NCBI GenBank assembly: GCA_030447955.1
Contig: JAUJNY010000001.1
Coordinates: forward strand, 637,485 to 701,484
Length of the DNA: 64,000 bases
Reading direction: 5' to 3'
Origin: Jiangellales bacterium
GTDB taxonomy: Bacteria > Actinomycetota > Actinomycetes > Jiangellales > Jiangellaceae
Shown: positions 8,983 to 23,664 of the stretch, in pieces
Layout of the letters: each line of letters begins with the position of its first letter
Numbering within the stretch: position 1 is the stretch's first letter
Notes under the pieces: model-generated
Databases searched by the model: none
The model's input: the letters and a program-made list of their open reading frames with translations, nothing else
Told to the model about the DNA's origin: nothing
Position numbers and translations under genes: made by a program

Positions 8983-9516
8983 GTGCAACCCAGCGAGCTC
9001 GCCCGCCAGCCGGGCCGACCGACGTCGGCAGCGCGGACCTCGCTGTCGCGGATCATGACCGCGCTCGACACCAACCTGCTCGGGACCGTGCACGGTGGCG
9101 TCGTCATGAAGCTGGTCGACGAGGTCGCCGGGGCCGTGGCGCAGCGCCACTCCGGCGGGTCTGCGGTCACGGCCTCCATGGACGAGATGGACTTCCTCGA
9201 GCCGGTACGGGTGGGTGACCTGGTCCATGCCCACGCGCAGGTCAACTGGGCCGGGCGCACCTCCATGGAGGTGGGCGTACAGGTCCTCTCCGAACCGTGG
9301 AACGAGGCCGGCGTCCCGCGCGCGCGGGTGGCGACCGCGTACCTGGTGTTCGTCGCGGTCGACGCCGACGGGCGGCCCCGGGTGGTCCCGCCGGTGCTTC
9401 CCGAGACGGAGGAGGACCGGCGCCGCTTCGCCGAGGCTGGGATCCGGCGCACGCACCGGCTCGCTCGCCGTGAAGCGATCCGCGCCTCCCGGCGCGCGGA
9501 CGCCGCCGCCACCTGA
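8983..9516 (+). CDS. Acyl-CoA thioesterase, hotdog fold
   Basis: The GTG at 8983 gives 177 residues. TNLLGTVHGGVVMKLVDEVAG is the hotdog helix block with the HGG..M.L.DE pattern of acyl-CoA hydrolases of the YciA/ACOT type. It is followed by VTASMDEMDFLEPV and VGDLVHAHAQVNW. The enzyme is expected to release CoA from acyl-CoA in the cytoplasm. It is divergent from the first LCP gene by 82 nt. The open frame extends upstream antisense to that gene and is not counted. Confidence 0.85.
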   Translation: MQPSELARQPGRPTSAARTSLSRIMTALDTNLLGTVHGGVVMKLVDEVAGAVAQRHSGGSAVTASMDEMDFLEPVRVGDLVHAHAQVNWAGRTSMEVGVQVLSEPWNEAGVPRARVATAYLVFVAVDADGRPRVVPPVLPETEEDRRRFAEAGIRRTHRLARREAIRASRRADAAAT

Positions 9517-9662
9517 TCGCCCTCGCCCGGCGCGGCGACGACCCCTCCGGCGCCGGGCCGTGGCGATACTGGGCGCCGAAACCCGCCGGGTGCCGTGGCG
9601 ACCTCGCGCCGCGCACGTGGCGCCGTGGCGGCTGTGGCCGCCGGCCCGGATGTGGAGCCAAC

Positions 9663-11138
9663 ATGCTGGCGCAACAGCCCTCCGAGCGTGTCGGCGGCGC
9701 CCGCGTAGCGAGCCCGCTCGACGCCGGACGCGCCCGCTACCGGCGGGCGCTCACCCTGCTCCTGCTCACCCTCGTACTCCCCGGCTCCGCCCAGGTGCTC
9801 ACCGGCCACCGGCGGCTCGGCCGGGTGGCGCTCGGCATCGCCGCGACGGTGGCCGGCACCGCCCTCGCGCTCGCGGTCGTCGGGCTGCTCCGGCCGCAGG
9901 TCATGCTCGAGGTGCTCACCCATACCCTCGCGCTGGACGTCTTGCAAAGTCTGCTAGCCGTGCTGGCCCTGGGGTGGCTGGTGCTGTTCGCCGACGCCTG
10001 GCGGCTTGGGCGCCCGCTGGCCCTGGAGCGGACCCAGCGGCTCACCGTCTTTTCCGTCACCAGCGTCCTCGCGATCGCCGTGGCCGGTGCGCTGCTGGTC
10101 GCCTCCCACCTCGTCGGTGTGCAGCGCGACCTGGTCGCCGGCCTTTTCGCCGACGGGGCGGCTGCCGGCGCCATCGACGGCCGCTACAACATCCTGCTGC
10201 TCGGCGGGGACGCTGGGCCGGACCGGGTGGGCCTGCGCCCGGACAGCATCACGCTCGTCAGCGTCGACGCCGTCACCGGTCGCACGGTGATGTTCGGCCT
10301 GCCGCGCAACATGGAGGACGTGCCGTTCCCGACCGGCACGGTCATGCACCAGCGATTCCCCAACGGCTTCAAGTGCACCGACTGCCTGCTCAACGCGGTG
10401 TACACGTGGGCCGACAACCACCGCCGGCTCTTTCCCGGCGTGGCCGAGCCCGGCATCGAGGCGACCAAGGACGCGGTCGAGGGCGTCACCGGCCTGGAGG
10501 TCGGCTACACGGTCCTGGTTGACCTGGGTGGCTTCCAGGATCTCATCGACGCGCTCGGCGGCATCCGTGTCGACATCGGCAACCGGGTGCCGATTGGCGG
10601 CGGTTCGGCCCCGATCAGCGGCTACATCGAGCCGGGGGTGCAGCGCCTCGACGGGTTCCACGCCCTGTGGTTCTCCCGGTCCCGGGAGGGCACGAGCGAC
10701 TATGACCGCATGGCCCGGCAGAAGTGTGTGCTCGCCGCGATGGCCAACCAGCTCGACCCCGCGCAGGTGATGTCACGCTTCCAGCAGATCGCCGCCGCCT
10801 CGCAAAAGATCGTCGATACGGACATCCCGCGAGCCGACGTCGCCGACCTGCTGGAGGCCGCCCGCCGGGCGAGTGGCCAGCCGCTCACCCAGGTGTCCTT
10901 GATGCCGCCGCTGGTCGAGCCGTGGGACGCCGACTACGAGGAGGTGCATGAGATCGTGGCGCGGGTGATCGCGGGCGGACCGGCGGTGCAGCGGCCGGCG
11001 CGCGGCGCGGGAGCGCAGCGGCCGGGAGAGCGCCCGACCTCCGCCGGACGCCCGACGCCCGACTCCACACCCCCGGGGCCACGGGCGGGCGTGCCGGCCG
11101 CGGAGGCCGGCATCGTCTGCCGCGCGGTCGAGGGCTGA
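9663..11138 (+). CDS. LCP family protein with multi-helix N-terminus
   Basis: 491 residues, ATG preceded by GTGGAG. Unlike the LCP gene at 7839-8900, it has three or four hydrophobic segments in the first about 160 residues (LTLLLLTLVLPGSAQVL, GIAATVAGTALALAVVGLL, LLAVLALGWLVLFA, VLAIAVAGALLVASH). The LCP domain follows: YNILLLGGDAG, RPDSITLVSVD, FGLPRNMEDVPFP, FSRSREGTSDYDRMARQ. The last about 60 residues are Pro/Arg-rich and disordered. It heads the run with the galactan glycosyltransferases, so it may attach galactan-type polymer. The downstream gene starts 2 nt after its stop. Confidence 0.9.
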   Translation: MLAQQPSERVGGARVASPLDAGRARYRRALTLLLLTLVLPGSAQVLTGHRRLGRVALGIAATVAGTALALAVVGLLRPQVMLEVLTHTLALDVLQSLLAVLALGWLVLFADAWRLGRPLALERTQRLTVFSVTSVLAIAVAGALLVASHLVGVQRDLVAGLFADGAAAGAIDGRYNILLLGGDAGPDRVGLRPDSITLVSVDAVTGRTVMFGLPRNMEDVPFPTGTVMHQRFPNGFKCTDCLLNAVYTWADNHRRLFPGVAEPGIEATKDAVEGVTGLEVGYTVLVDLGGFQDLIDALGGIRVDIGNRVPIGGGSAPISGYIEPGVQRLDGFHALWFSRSREGTSDYDRMARQKCVLAAMANQLDPAQVMSRFQQIAAASQKIVDTDIPRADVADLLEAARRASGQPLTQVSLMPPLVEPWDADYEEVHEIVARVIAGGPAVQRPARGAGAQRPGERPTSAGRPTPDSTPPGPRAGVPAAEAGIVCRAVEG

Positions 11139-11140
11139 GG

Positions 11141-16219
<5,079 letters not shown>

Positions 16220-16223
16220 CCAG

Positions 16224-17120
16224 TTGTCCGCGACCCTGCTGCCGGCAAAACAGCCAGTCGACGCTTCGGCCCTGACCGACCCTGGGCGGGGCCAAGGGCT
16301 GGTCGACGTCTTCCGGCGCCGCTACCTGCTCCGGTTGCTCGTCCGCAAGGAGTTGCGGGTCCGCTACCGGGGCTCGGTGGTCGGCCTCGGCTGGACGCTG
16401 CTCAAGCCGCTCGTGCAGTTCTGCGTCTACTACTTCGTCATCGGCCTGGTCCTCAACGGCCGGGAGGCGATCCCGGACTTCCCGACCTATCTCTTCTGCG
16501 GGATCATGTTCGTGCACTTCTTCAACGAGGGTTTCGGGGCGTCGACCCGGTCGATCGTGACCAACTCCGCGCTCGTCCGCAAGATCCTCTTGCCGCGGGA
16601 GATGTTCCCGGTCGCTTCCGTGATCGTGGCCGGGGTGCACCTCATCCCGCAGACGCTGATCCTCCTGGTCGGCGCGGTCTTGCTGGGCTGGTCGCCAGAC
16701 CCGCTCGGCCTGCTGGCTGGGCTGCTTGGGCTGCTCATCGTCGGCACCCTTGTCACGGGTGCGGGGCTGCTGGCGTCGACGGCCAACGTGTACTTCCGGG
16801 ACACGCGCAACCTCGTCGACCTGATGAGCCTCATCGTCTTTTGGTCGTCCCCGACGATCTACTCCTGGACGCAGGTCCGTGACTCGGCGGCGCTGCAGGA
16901 CTACCCATGGCTCGTCAACATCTACCTGGCCAACCCCGTGACGATCGCCATCAGCCTGCTGCGGCGCGCGTTCTGGTACGAGGGCACCGACGGCAGCCTG
17001 CCGCTTCCACCGGACCTGTGGCTGCGTGGGGGCATCGCACTGCTCGTCGCCCTTGTCGTTCTCGCGATCGGCCAGCTGGTCTTCCGGCGGTTCGAAGGCC
17101 GCTTCGCGCAGGAGTTGTGA
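16224..17120 (+). CDS. ABC-2 type polysaccharide exporter, membrane subunit (Wzm/TagG type)
   Basis: 298 residues from a TTG 4 nt after the glycosyltransferase stop, with GAGG 9 nt upstream. VRKELRVRYRGSVVGLGW and LLKPLVQFCVYYFVIG are typical of the ABC-2 permeases of O-antigen/teichoic acid exporters. Six hydrophobic segments can be seen, including LIPQTLILLVGAVLLGW and IALLVALVVLAIGQLVF. The conserved NVYFRDTRNLVDL loop is present. It should move lipid-linked polysaccharide (galactan by context) across the membrane together with the ATPase encoded next. Confidence 0.92.
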   Translation: MSATLLPAKQPVDASALTDPGRGQGLVDVFRRRYLLRLLVRKELRVRYRGSVVGLGWTLLKPLVQFCVYYFVIGLVLNGREAIPDFPTYLFCGIMFVHFFNEGFGASTRSIVTNSALVRKILLPREMFPVASVIVAGVHLIPQTLILLVGAVLLGWSPDPLGLLAGLLGLLIVGTLVTGAGLLASTANVYFRDTRNLVDLMSLIVFWSSPTIYSWTQVRDSAALQDYPWLVNIYLANPVTIAISLLRRAFWYEGTDGSLPLPPDLWLRGGIALLVALVVLAIGQLVFRRFEGRFAQEL

Positions 17121-17122
17121 GC

Positions 17123-17869
17123 ATGGCCGGTCGCGCTCCGGCCGTCGTCATCGACGGGGTCAGCAAGGGCTTCACGTTGCGGCACAACCGCTCGCTCAAG
17201 GGCCTCGCGGTCTCGGCGGTGCGCGGAAAGGACCTCTCCAACAACTTCCTTGCCCTCGACGACATCTCCGCCCGAGTCGAGCAGGGCGAAACCGTGGGGC
17301 TGCTCGGGCTCAACGGGTCGGGCAAGAGCACCCTGCTCAAGCTCATCTCCGGCGTGCTGCGCCCCGACACCGGCAGCGTCCGGGTGCGAGGCAGCATCGC
17401 CGGGCTGATCGAGGTCGGAGCAGGCCTGCACCCGGAGCTGACCGGCCGGGAGAACATCTTCCTCAACGGCGCCATCCTCGGCATGGGCGAGAGCGAAATC
17501 TCCCGTCGATTCGACGAGATCGTCGAGTTTTCCGAGATCGAGAAGTTCCTCGACACGGAGGTGAAGTTCTACTCCTCCGGCATGCACATGCGGCTGGGGT
17601 TCTCGGTCGCCGTACACACCGACCCGGAGATCTTCCTCATCGACGAGATCTTCGCCGTAGGGGACCGGCCCTTCAAGAAGAAGTGCATGCGCCGCATCCG
17701 GGAGCTGCGAGACAGCGGCCGCACCCTTGTCGTCGTGAGCCACAACGCCCGCACGATCACCCGGCTCTGCTCACGGGGCCTGGTGCTCCACGAAGGCCGC
17801 CTCGTGTACGACGGTCCCGCCCGCACCGCGGTGAAGTACCTGGACGACAGCGAGGAGAGCGAGGAGTAG
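17123..17869 (+). CDS. ABC polysaccharide exporter, ATPase subunit (Wzt/TagH type)
   Basis: 248 residues. ATG at 17123 has AGGAG 8 nt upstream; a GTG at 17117 overlapping the permease stop is the alternative. GLNGSGKSTLLKLISG is Walker A, YSSGMHMRLGFSVA is the ABC signature and FLIDEIFAVGD is Walker B. VVSHN provides the switch His. There is no C-terminal carbohydrate-binding domain, so export is probably not capped-chain dependent. Partner of the permease gene before it. The polysaccharide cluster ends here. Confidence 0.93.
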   Translation: MAGRAPAVVIDGVSKGFTLRHNRSLKGLAVSAVRGKDLSNNFLALDDISARVEQGETVGLLGLNGSGKSTLLKLISGVLRPDTGSVRVRGSIAGLIEVGAGLHPELTGRENIFLNGAILGMGESEISRRFDEIVEFSEIEKFLDTEVKFYSSGMHMRLGFSVAVHTDPEIFLIDEIFAVGDRPFKKKCMRRIRELRDSGRTLVVVSHNARTITRLCSRGLVLHEGRLVYDGPARTAVKYLDDSEESEE

Positions 17870-17906
17870 TCCTGAGCCCCGGCTTTGTCAGACGCCAGCA
17901 TTAGGA

Positions 17907-17922
17907 TCGAACGAATGTTCGA
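17907..17922. promoter_or_regulatory. LexA-type SOS box
   Basis: TCGAACGAATGTTCGA is a 6+4+6 palindrome (TCGAAC-N4-GTTCGA) and matches the known actinobacterial LexA operator consensus. The ATG inside it opens a frame reading MFEIPGG. In many actinobacteria the DUF222/HNH endonuclease genes begin inside such a box. No intact gene follows on the + strand. Confidence 0.7.
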
Positions 17923-18031
17923 GATACCGGGCGGGAAGGCGTCGGCCACTACGTCGGCGTCGGCCGGCGGGGTGTTGCCGGCTGACCCGAACACCGAGGA
18001 GCAGAACGATGGTGGCGACTCGCCCGCGCCG
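17915..18031 (+). pseudogene. Possible 5' remnant of a DUF222/HNH (13E12-type) gene
   Basis: From the ATG embedded in the SOS box the frame reads MFEIPGGKASATTSASAGG and continues with a low-complexity acidic stretch until the convergent methyltransferase gene begins at 18032. The MFE start within a LexA box and the Ala/Gly/Ser-rich opening resemble the first 30-40 residues of DUF222-HNH proteins. The DUF222 core and the HNH motif are absent, so at most this is a truncated relic. It could also be a chance frame beside a genuine operator. Confidence 0.3.
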
Positions 18032-18724
18032 TCATGGACGGCGTGTGACGAAGACATACTCACTGCTGTTATCGTCGAACTGAACTCCGTCGAATCCGCC
18101 GTAGAGAGCCTCGATCTCGAGACCCGCAGTATCAATGAGCCCCAACCACTCGTTCTTAGTCGCCCACCAAAGGGAGCTCGTACTGCCGTCGTCAAGAACA
18201 AGGTCGATCCGGTTTGTCCCCACGGCGTACCGGGGGGTGTGAGGCGGCATCGGTCCGTCGACCTGACGTTGTCCGTCCAGGCTTGCCGCGAGTTGGTGGT
18301 CGAAGGCGAAAGCGTTCCATGCGAATCGCCCGCCCGGCCGGAGCGTCGCGGCGACACGCTCAAAGGTCCGGCGCCGGTCGACCCAGCTGGGCAGGTGGAG
18401 GAGCGAGCGAGCGGGACAGTAGATCAGCGCGGCGGGCTCTTCCAGCTCAAGGTCGCGCATGTCGCCAAGGTGCAGATCGAGTTCTACGCCTGCCTCGGTG
18501 GCACGTACCCGCGCCTGCTCAAGCATCGCTGGCGATGAATCGATCCCGATGACGCGGCGGCCCGTCTCGCGTGCAACCGGGATGGCGACACGACCGTTCC
18601 CGACCGCAAGCTCGACGAGCAGACCGTCGGCTTCCGCGGCGAGCCCAACGTAGAACGGCACATCGTCGGCTATCTCGGCCGTCCAGTCCGAATACCCGAC
18701 CGCGAACGCCTCCGGCCAGCTCAT
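18032..18724 (-). CDS. Class I SAM-dependent methyltransferase
   Basis: 230 residues, ATG at 18724. The family motifs are degenerate but present: VELAVGNGRVAIPVAR (motif I, with A where D/G is usual), VIGIDSSPAMLEQAR (motif II), LGDMRDLELEEPAALI and VAATLRPGGRFAWNAFAFD. The substrate is unknown. No neighbour shares its direction closely. It sits alone between the exporter and galE, next to the SOS-box relic, which suggests an accessory gene. Confidence 0.82.
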   Translation of the reverse strand: MSWPEAFAVGYSDWTAEIADDVPFYVGLAAEADGLLVELAVGNGRVAIPVARETGRRVIGIDSSPAMLEQARVRATEAGVELDLHLGDMRDLELEEPAALIYCPARSLLHLPSWVDRRRTFERVAATLRPGGRFAWNAFAFDHQLAASLDGQRQVDGPMPPHTPRYAVGTNRIDLVLDDGSTSSLWWATKNEWLGLIDTAGLEIEALYGGFDGVQFDDNSSEYVFVTRRP

Positions 18725-18957
18725 CTATCGATGCTATGGCCACCTAGCCCACTTGGAGCCCTCGGCTGGCTCGACGGTGAGCTGGTTCCCAAAACTGACC
18801 CACTACCCCCTGGACGGGGTCGCCGCACCGCCCGCCGCGACCCTCGCCCCACCACGACCAGACCACATCACACGACTACGCCCACCACGCGCGGCCTGAG
18901 TCTCGGCTTAGCGCTTCGCTGGGGCCAAGCGCGGCGCACGGCTCCGGCGATTGCGGA

Positions 18958-19923
18958 TCAGCGGCGTGGCCAGGCCGCCCAGGCGGACGCCACGATCGCG
19001 GGCAGGTCGTGGCCGGCGGTCCACCCGAGGGTGTCCCGGATGCGGCTGACGTCGGCGACCAGCGTCGGTGGGTCGCCGGCCCGGCGAGCGACGACCTCCG
19101 GTGACACGTCGAGGCCGGTCGCGCGGGCCACCTCGCGCAGCACCTCCTGCACCGAGGCGCCGCGCCCGGTGCCGATGTTGAACGTGTCATAGGGCCGCTG
19201 CTCGCGGTCGAGGTAGTCCATCGCCGCCAGGTGCGCGTCGGCCAGGTCGAGGACGTGCACGTAGTCGCGGATGCAGGTGCCGTCCGGGGTGGAGTAGTCG
19301 TTCCCGAACACCTGCGGCTGCTCGCCCCGGGTCAGCCGGTCCAGCGCGATCGGCACCAGGTTGAAGATGCCCTGATCGCCCAGGTCGGGCCAGCCGGCCC
19401 CGGCCACGTTGAAGTAGCGCAAGCTGACCGCCCTCAGTCGTGCGCGCGCGTACGGCGTCCCGGACAAGCCACTCACAGGCCAGCTTGGTCTCGCCGTACG
19501 GGTTGATCGGCCTTGGTGTCACGTCCTCGGTGATGGACGCGGTGTCCGGCATGCCGTAGGTCGCCGCGGACGATGAGAAGACAAGCCGGCCCACCCCAGC
19601 GCGGTCCATCGCCTCCAGCAGGTGAGCTGTTCCGGCGATGTTCTGCGCGTAGTACCAGGCGGGCGGGCAACCGACTCGCCCACCTGTTTGCGGGCGGCGA
19701 AGTGCACGACGGCGTCCACCGCGGCGTCCTTCATCACCTCGGCGAGCCGGTCAGGGGCGTAGTCGGCCGCCAGGTCGAGCGTCTCCAGCCGCGCGCCGCC
19801 GATCCGTTCGGCGCTGCCGGCGGACAGGTCGTCCACGACGACCACATCACCGCCGCGCTGCTGCAGCAACCGGACGACATGGGCGCCGATGTAGCCGGCG
19901 CCGCCGGTCACGAGAACAGTCAT
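18958..19923 (-). pseudogene. galE: UDP-glucose 4-epimerase, two compensating frameshifts
   Basis: Read from ATG 19923, the first frame gives MTVLVTGGAGYIGAHVV, DDLSAGSAERIGG and HFAARKQVGESVARP, then fails near 19675. A second frame continues the family with WYYAQNIAGTAHLLEAM, VFSSSAATYGMPD and INPYGETKLACEW (Ser/Tyr/Lys catalytic residues intact), then fails near 19455. The first frame resumes with LRAVSLRYFNVAGA, DGTCIRDYVHVLDLADAH and FNIGTGRGASVQEVL to TGA at 18958. The total, 966 nt, is the normal GalE length, so one base was gained and one lost. GalE converts UDP-glucose to UDP-galactose, the precursor for glf. It is either a recent pseudogene or two sequencing errors. Confidence 0.85.
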
Positions 19924-19949
19924 ACGCCGCAGGTTATCCGGGGCAGCAG

Positions 19950-21192
19950 TCAGCGCCGACGCGCCACGACCGCGAGCACCCGGTCGTTGCCGCCGCCGTT
20001 GGAGGTGGTGACGTACAGCACGTTGCGGGGGCCGAGCTGGGCGGTGCGCAGCCGGCCGTACGTCCCGTCGAGCTCCGGCACGAGCCGCACGCCGAGCAGG
20101 TCGCCGGAGCGGTCGAAGCGCATGAGCCGCAGGGCTGAGTCCTTGAGTGCCGCCACCGCCAGCCGGCCGCGCCAGCTGCCCCACCGTTTGCCGGCCAGCC
20201 AGCCCGCGCCGCTGGTGGCGACGGTGGGACAGCCCGAGCTCCAGCGCGCCCCACGCTGCCGCCCGGGCAACGAGAAGTCGGTCATCGCCACCGACTCGTC
20301 GTAGTAGGGCTCCGGGTCCCAGCCGTAGTCGGCGCCGCGCACCAGCCGGTTGACCTCGTCGTCACACGCGGGTCCGTGCTCGACCGACCACAGCTGCCGC
20401 CGCGCTGCGCGGTGCGCGGTCGCAGGGCGAGACCCTGCACGTTGCGGTGCCCGTGCGTCCAGACCTTGCGCTTGTTGACGTATTCGCTGCGGTAGTACGG
20501 GTTGCCCGGCAGCGCGTTGCCGGTGTCGGGGTCGACGCGCAAGACCTTGCCGCCGAGCGAGCGCAGGTTCTGGGGGTTGCGGTAGTAGGCGGCGTCGCCG
20601 GTCGAGACGTACAACGCGCCGCCGGGGCCAAAGCGCAGTCGGCAACCGCCGTGCTGCCCGTCGGTCGCCGGGATGCCGGTCACCAGTGCCTCGACTCGGC
20701 GGGCGTCGCGCAGCGCCTTGTCGATGCGCCACGCGGCGACCCGGACGTCCGTGGTCGTGGCGTCCTCGTAGCCGTGACAGGTGTAGAACCGCCGGTTCTG
20801 CCGGAAGCGCGGGTCGGCGACGATGCCCATCAGTCCGGTCTCACCGGAACTCCACACGCCGGCCAGGTTGGCGGCGACGACGCGGCGCTTGCCGCCGGCC
20901 GTCTTGACCAGGATGCGCTCGCGATCCCGCTCGGTGACGAGCATCGCGCCGCTGGGCAGGAAGGTGACGTCCCACGGCATGTCCAGGTCGCGCATCACCG
21001 TGCGCACCCGGACGTCCGGCTCAGGTCCGCGCGCCGCGCTGCTTGCGGTCGACGATGCAGCCGTGACCAGCGCGGACGCTGGTGCTGCTGGAACGCCGTA
21101 CGAAGTGACCTCGTCAGCCCGGGGTCGTGACCACTGCCGGTCGCGACGACGGTTGCGGCGGCCCACCCTCCGCGGGTTGCAGTGGCGGTCAT
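19950..21192 (-). pseudogene. PQQ-type glucose/sorbosone dehydrogenase, frameshifted
   Basis: A secreted beta-propeller dehydrogenase of the GSDH family. The 5' part encodes MRDLDMPWDVTFLPSG, LVTERDRERILV, GETGLMGIVADPRF, YVSTGDAAYYRNPQ and GKVLRVDPDTG. After GLALRPRT (about 20410) the frame changes, and the remainder is LWSVEHGPACDDEVNRL, GADYGWDPEPYYDES and GPRNVLYVTTSNGGGNDR. Around the start there may be another break: ATG 21192 (MTATATRGGW) is in a different frame from the mature part, and no convincing signal peptide is seen in one frame. It is 26 nt upstream of galE on the same strand. Confidence 0.78.
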
Positions 21193-21230
21193 CGGCAGGT
21201 CCTTCGCGCTCGTTGCGATGGACGTTACGT

Positions 21231-21926
21231 TCAGCATCGCCCGTCGCCACCGGTTGCACTGCGCGACACCGGAATGGCCATGACCGCGGGCTCGGCCGGC
21301 ACCTGCAGCGGCACCCCGGTCTTGTCCCGTACCTCGTCCACCGAGACGCCCGGGGCGAGCTCGCGCAGCACGAGGCCGTCGGGGGCGACGTCGAGCACGG
21401 CGAGGTCGGTGATCACGCGTTGAACCACGCCGGTACCGGTCAGCGGGAGAGTGCACTCCTCGACGATCTTGTGCGAGCCGTCCCGCGCGACGTGCTCCAT
21501 GAGCACGATGACCTTCTTGGCTCCGTGCACCAGGTCCATGGCCCCGCCCATGCCCTTGACCATCTTGCCGGGGATCATCCAGTTGGCGAGGTCGCCTTGG
21601 CCGGAGACCTGCATCGCGCCGAGGATCGCCGCGTCGATGTGGCCGCCGCGGATCATCCCGAACGACAGCGAGGAGTCGAAGTACGCGGCACCAGGGTTGA
21701 CCGTCACCGTCTCCTTGCCGGCGTTGATGAGGTCGGGGTCCTCCTCGCCCTCCACCGGGTACGGCCCGACGCCGAGGATGCCGTTCTCGCTCTGCAGGAC
21801 GACCGTGACGTCGTCGGGGATGTAGTTGGGCACCAGCGTTGGGAGGCCGATCCCGAGGTTGACGTACGCGCCGTCCTCGATCTCGCCAGCCGCCCGCGCC
21901 GCCATCTGCTCCCGGGTGAGCGCCAT
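21231..21926 (-). CDS. scoB: 3-oxoacid CoA-transferase subunit B
   Basis: 231 residues. [18 protein letters not shown] begins the domain and [14 protein letters not shown] contains the catalytic glutamate (SENG). Downstream are [15 protein letters not shown] and [16 protein letters not shown]. These are diagnostic for the beta subunit of class I CoA-transferases (succinyl-CoA:3-ketoacid or 3-oxoadipate). The start codon shares one base with the stop of subunit A (TGATG), so the two are coupled. They should activate acetoacetate or a related 3-oxoacid by CoA exchange; the exact acid is not resolved. Confidence 0.93.
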   Translation of the reverse strand: MALTREQMAARAAGEIEDGAYVNLGIGLPTLVPNYIPDDVTVVLQSENGILGVGPYPVEGEEDPDLINAGKETVTVNPGAAYFDSSLSFGMIRGGHIDAAILGAMQVSGQGDLANWMIPGKMVKGMGGAMDLVHGAKKVIVLMEHVARDGSHKIVEECTLPLTGTGVVQRVITDLAVLDVAPDGLVLRELAPGVSVDEVRDKTGVPLQVPAEPAVMAIPVSRSATGGDGRC

Positions 21927-22732
21927 CAGGACCCGACCTCCTCACCGGCGGCGGCCGCCGCGGCGTCGTCGACGGGCACCGAACGGGGCCGTACGGTGCG
22001 CCGCTCGATCCGCTTCTCCACAGCCGTGCCCACGTGCACCACCCGTTGGACGAAGATCCCCGGCAGGTGCACCCGGTCGGGGTCGATCTCGCCCGGCTCG
22101 ACCAGCTCCTCGACCTCGGCGACGGTGAGCCCCCCGGCCATCGCGCACAGCGGGTTGAAGTTGCGCGCGGACTCCGCGAAGACGAGGTTGCCGTGGCGGT
22201 CCCCGAGCCGGGCGTGCACGAGCGCGAAGTCGCAGCTGATCGACTCCTCGAGGGCGTACGTGCGTCCGCCGAACTCGCGGGTCTCCTTGGCCGCGGACGC
22301 CTGGGCGACCCCGCCCGAGCCGTCGTAGCGCTGTGGCAGGCCGCCCACGGCGACCTGCGTCCCCACGCCGGTGACCGTGTAAAAGGCCGGGATGCCGCAG
22401 CCACCGGCGCGCAGCTTCTCGGCCAGCGTGCCCTGCGGGGTCAGCTCCACCTCGAGCTCGCCGGAGAGGAACTGCCGCTCGAACTCCTTGTTCTCTCCCA
22501 CGTAGGACGAGGTCATCTTGGCGATCCGCTTGTCCCGCAGCAGGATACCGAGGCCCCAGTCGTCGACCCCACAGTTGTTGGAGACCACGCGCAGGTCGGT
22601 GACGCCGGCGTCATGCAGGGCGCGAATGAGCTCCATAGGGTTGCCGCACAGCCCGAAGCCCCCGACGGCGAGGCTCGCGCCGTCGCCGATGTCGGCGACC
22701 GCCGCGGCCGCGGTGGGGACCACCTTGTCCAT
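21926..22732 (-). CDS. scoA: 3-oxoacid CoA-transferase subunit A
   Basis: 268 residues from ATG 22732 ([18 protein letters not shown]), with the ATG next to a modest AGG site. [16 protein letters not shown] is the glycine-rich oxyanion motif of subunit [32 protein letters not shown] and [15 protein letters not shown] are family blocks. The C-terminal 25 residues are Ala/Val-rich and longer than usual. The frame extends 63 codons upstream without similarity. Confidence 0.93.
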   Translation of the reverse strand: MDKVVPTAAAAVADIGDGASLAVGGFGLCGNPMELIRALHDAGVTDLRVVSNNCGVDDWGLGILLRDKRIAKMTSSYVGENKEFERQFLSGELEVELTPQGTLAEKLRAGGCGIPAFYTVTGVGTQVAVGGLPQRYDGSGGVAQASAAKETREFGGRTYALEESISCDFALVHARLGDRHGNLVFAESARNFNPLCAMAGGLTVAEVEELVEPGEIDPDRVHLPGIFVQRVVHVGTAVEKRIERRTVRPRSVPVDDAAAAAAGEEVGS

Positions 22733-22847
22733 CTGAGCCTCGCCTTCCGTGCGCGCTGGCCACCCGCGGGCGGGCGCGGCCCTCACTGTAATGAACCGGC
22801 CCGTACGACCCCGTGGGCGCTGTTGCGCCGGCGCCGACTCGTTGGGG

Positions 22848-23591
22848 TCAGGCCAGCACGGTGCTGACCCGCTCCTCATCCAGTCGCCGCGCCTGACGAG
22901 CCGGGTCGGGGTTGCGGACAAGAACGACCGAGCCGCCCAGCACCAGCGGCAACAGCAGCGTGGCCAGCGCGCCAGCGTAGGTCGCCGGCGATGCCGTGCT
23001 CAGCAGCCGCTCGCCCGCAGCCAGTCCCAGCCGGTCGGCTCGCGAATGTGCGGCCGCGACCAGGTCGGCAAGGTTGGCGGAGCTGCCGCCCTCAACCCAG
23101 CCCACGGTGTGCGGTCCGACGGGCGCGTACGGGGCAAACCGGTCGCCCTGGGCGGGCACCTCGACCGCGTAGTCGAGGACCCGGCGGGGCAGCGGGTCGA
23201 TGAACCTGCCACCCAGCGGGCGCAGCGACAGGGCGACCACCTCGCCGGCGGTCGACTCCTCCGCCTTGCGCACCTGATCCGGCGCGACCACGGCCACGGC
23301 CACGTCGTCCCACCTGCCGGGGAGCACGGCCGCGCCGACCGCCCAGCAGGCGCACACCCACACCGCCGCCTGCCAGTGCGCCGGCAGGCTGACCCCCACG
23401 CGGTCGCCTGGACCGACTCCAAGGTCGCCCTGCAGCAGGTTGGCGGTCTTGGCGACCCAGTTGTCGAACGTCGCCACGGACAGCTCGACCCGCTCGCCGG
23501 TCCCGTCGTCGTAGAACGTCAGCAACGGACGTGCGCCATCGGCGCGCAGCAGCCCCGCGAGTAGCACGGCCGGCGTGTCCGGGCTCGCCAC
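22848..23591 (-). CDS. TIGR03089 family protein (adenylation-domain-like)
   Basis: 247 residues from the GTG at 23591. It resembles the N-terminal half of AMP-forming acyl-CoA ligases: [35 protein letters not shown] and [19 protein letters not shown] align with that fold, but the ATP-binding and C-terminal lid regions are missing. This short form is TIGR03089 (mycobacterial Rv3268), of unknown function and restricted to actinobacteria. In mycobacteria it also lies beside an LCP gene, so a wall-related role is possible. Confidence 0.85.
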   Translation of the reverse strand: MASPDTPAVLLAGLLRADGARPLLTFYDDGTGERVELSVATFDNWVAKTANLLQGDLGVGPGDRVGVSLPAHWQAAVWVCACWAVGAAVLPGRWDDVAVAVVAPDQVRKAEESTAGEVVALSLRPLGGRFIDPLPRRVLDYAVEVPAQGDRFAPYAPVGPHTVGWVEGGSSANLADLVAAAHSRADRLGLAAGERLLSTASPATYAGALATLLLPLVLGGSVVLVRNPDPARQARRLDEERVSTVLA

Positions 23592-23664
23592 GAGACGCGA
23601 GCGTACGGCCGGCGAAAACCATCTCGGTTGCGCCGCCCGCCCTCGGCGTGCTCGATTGCTGCCC

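Noticed and set aside
9517-9662. CGCCGTGGCG-like units repeated between the thioesterase and LCP genes
   Set aside because: Short, irregular and of a composition expected by chance in such GC-rich DNA; no repeat structure could be defended.
17085-17110. GGTTCGAA-like sequence suggesting a tRNA T-arm
   Set aside because: It lies within the exporter permease gene (encoding RRFEGRF) and no cloverleaf can be built around it. No tRNA or rRNA gene was found in the window.
18725-18957. 233-nt gap before galE with phrases like AAAACTGACCCACTACC that recall transposon ends
   Set aside because: No inverted repeats, no transposase remnant longer than a few codons and no duplication could be seen. I record it as non-coding with nothing supported.
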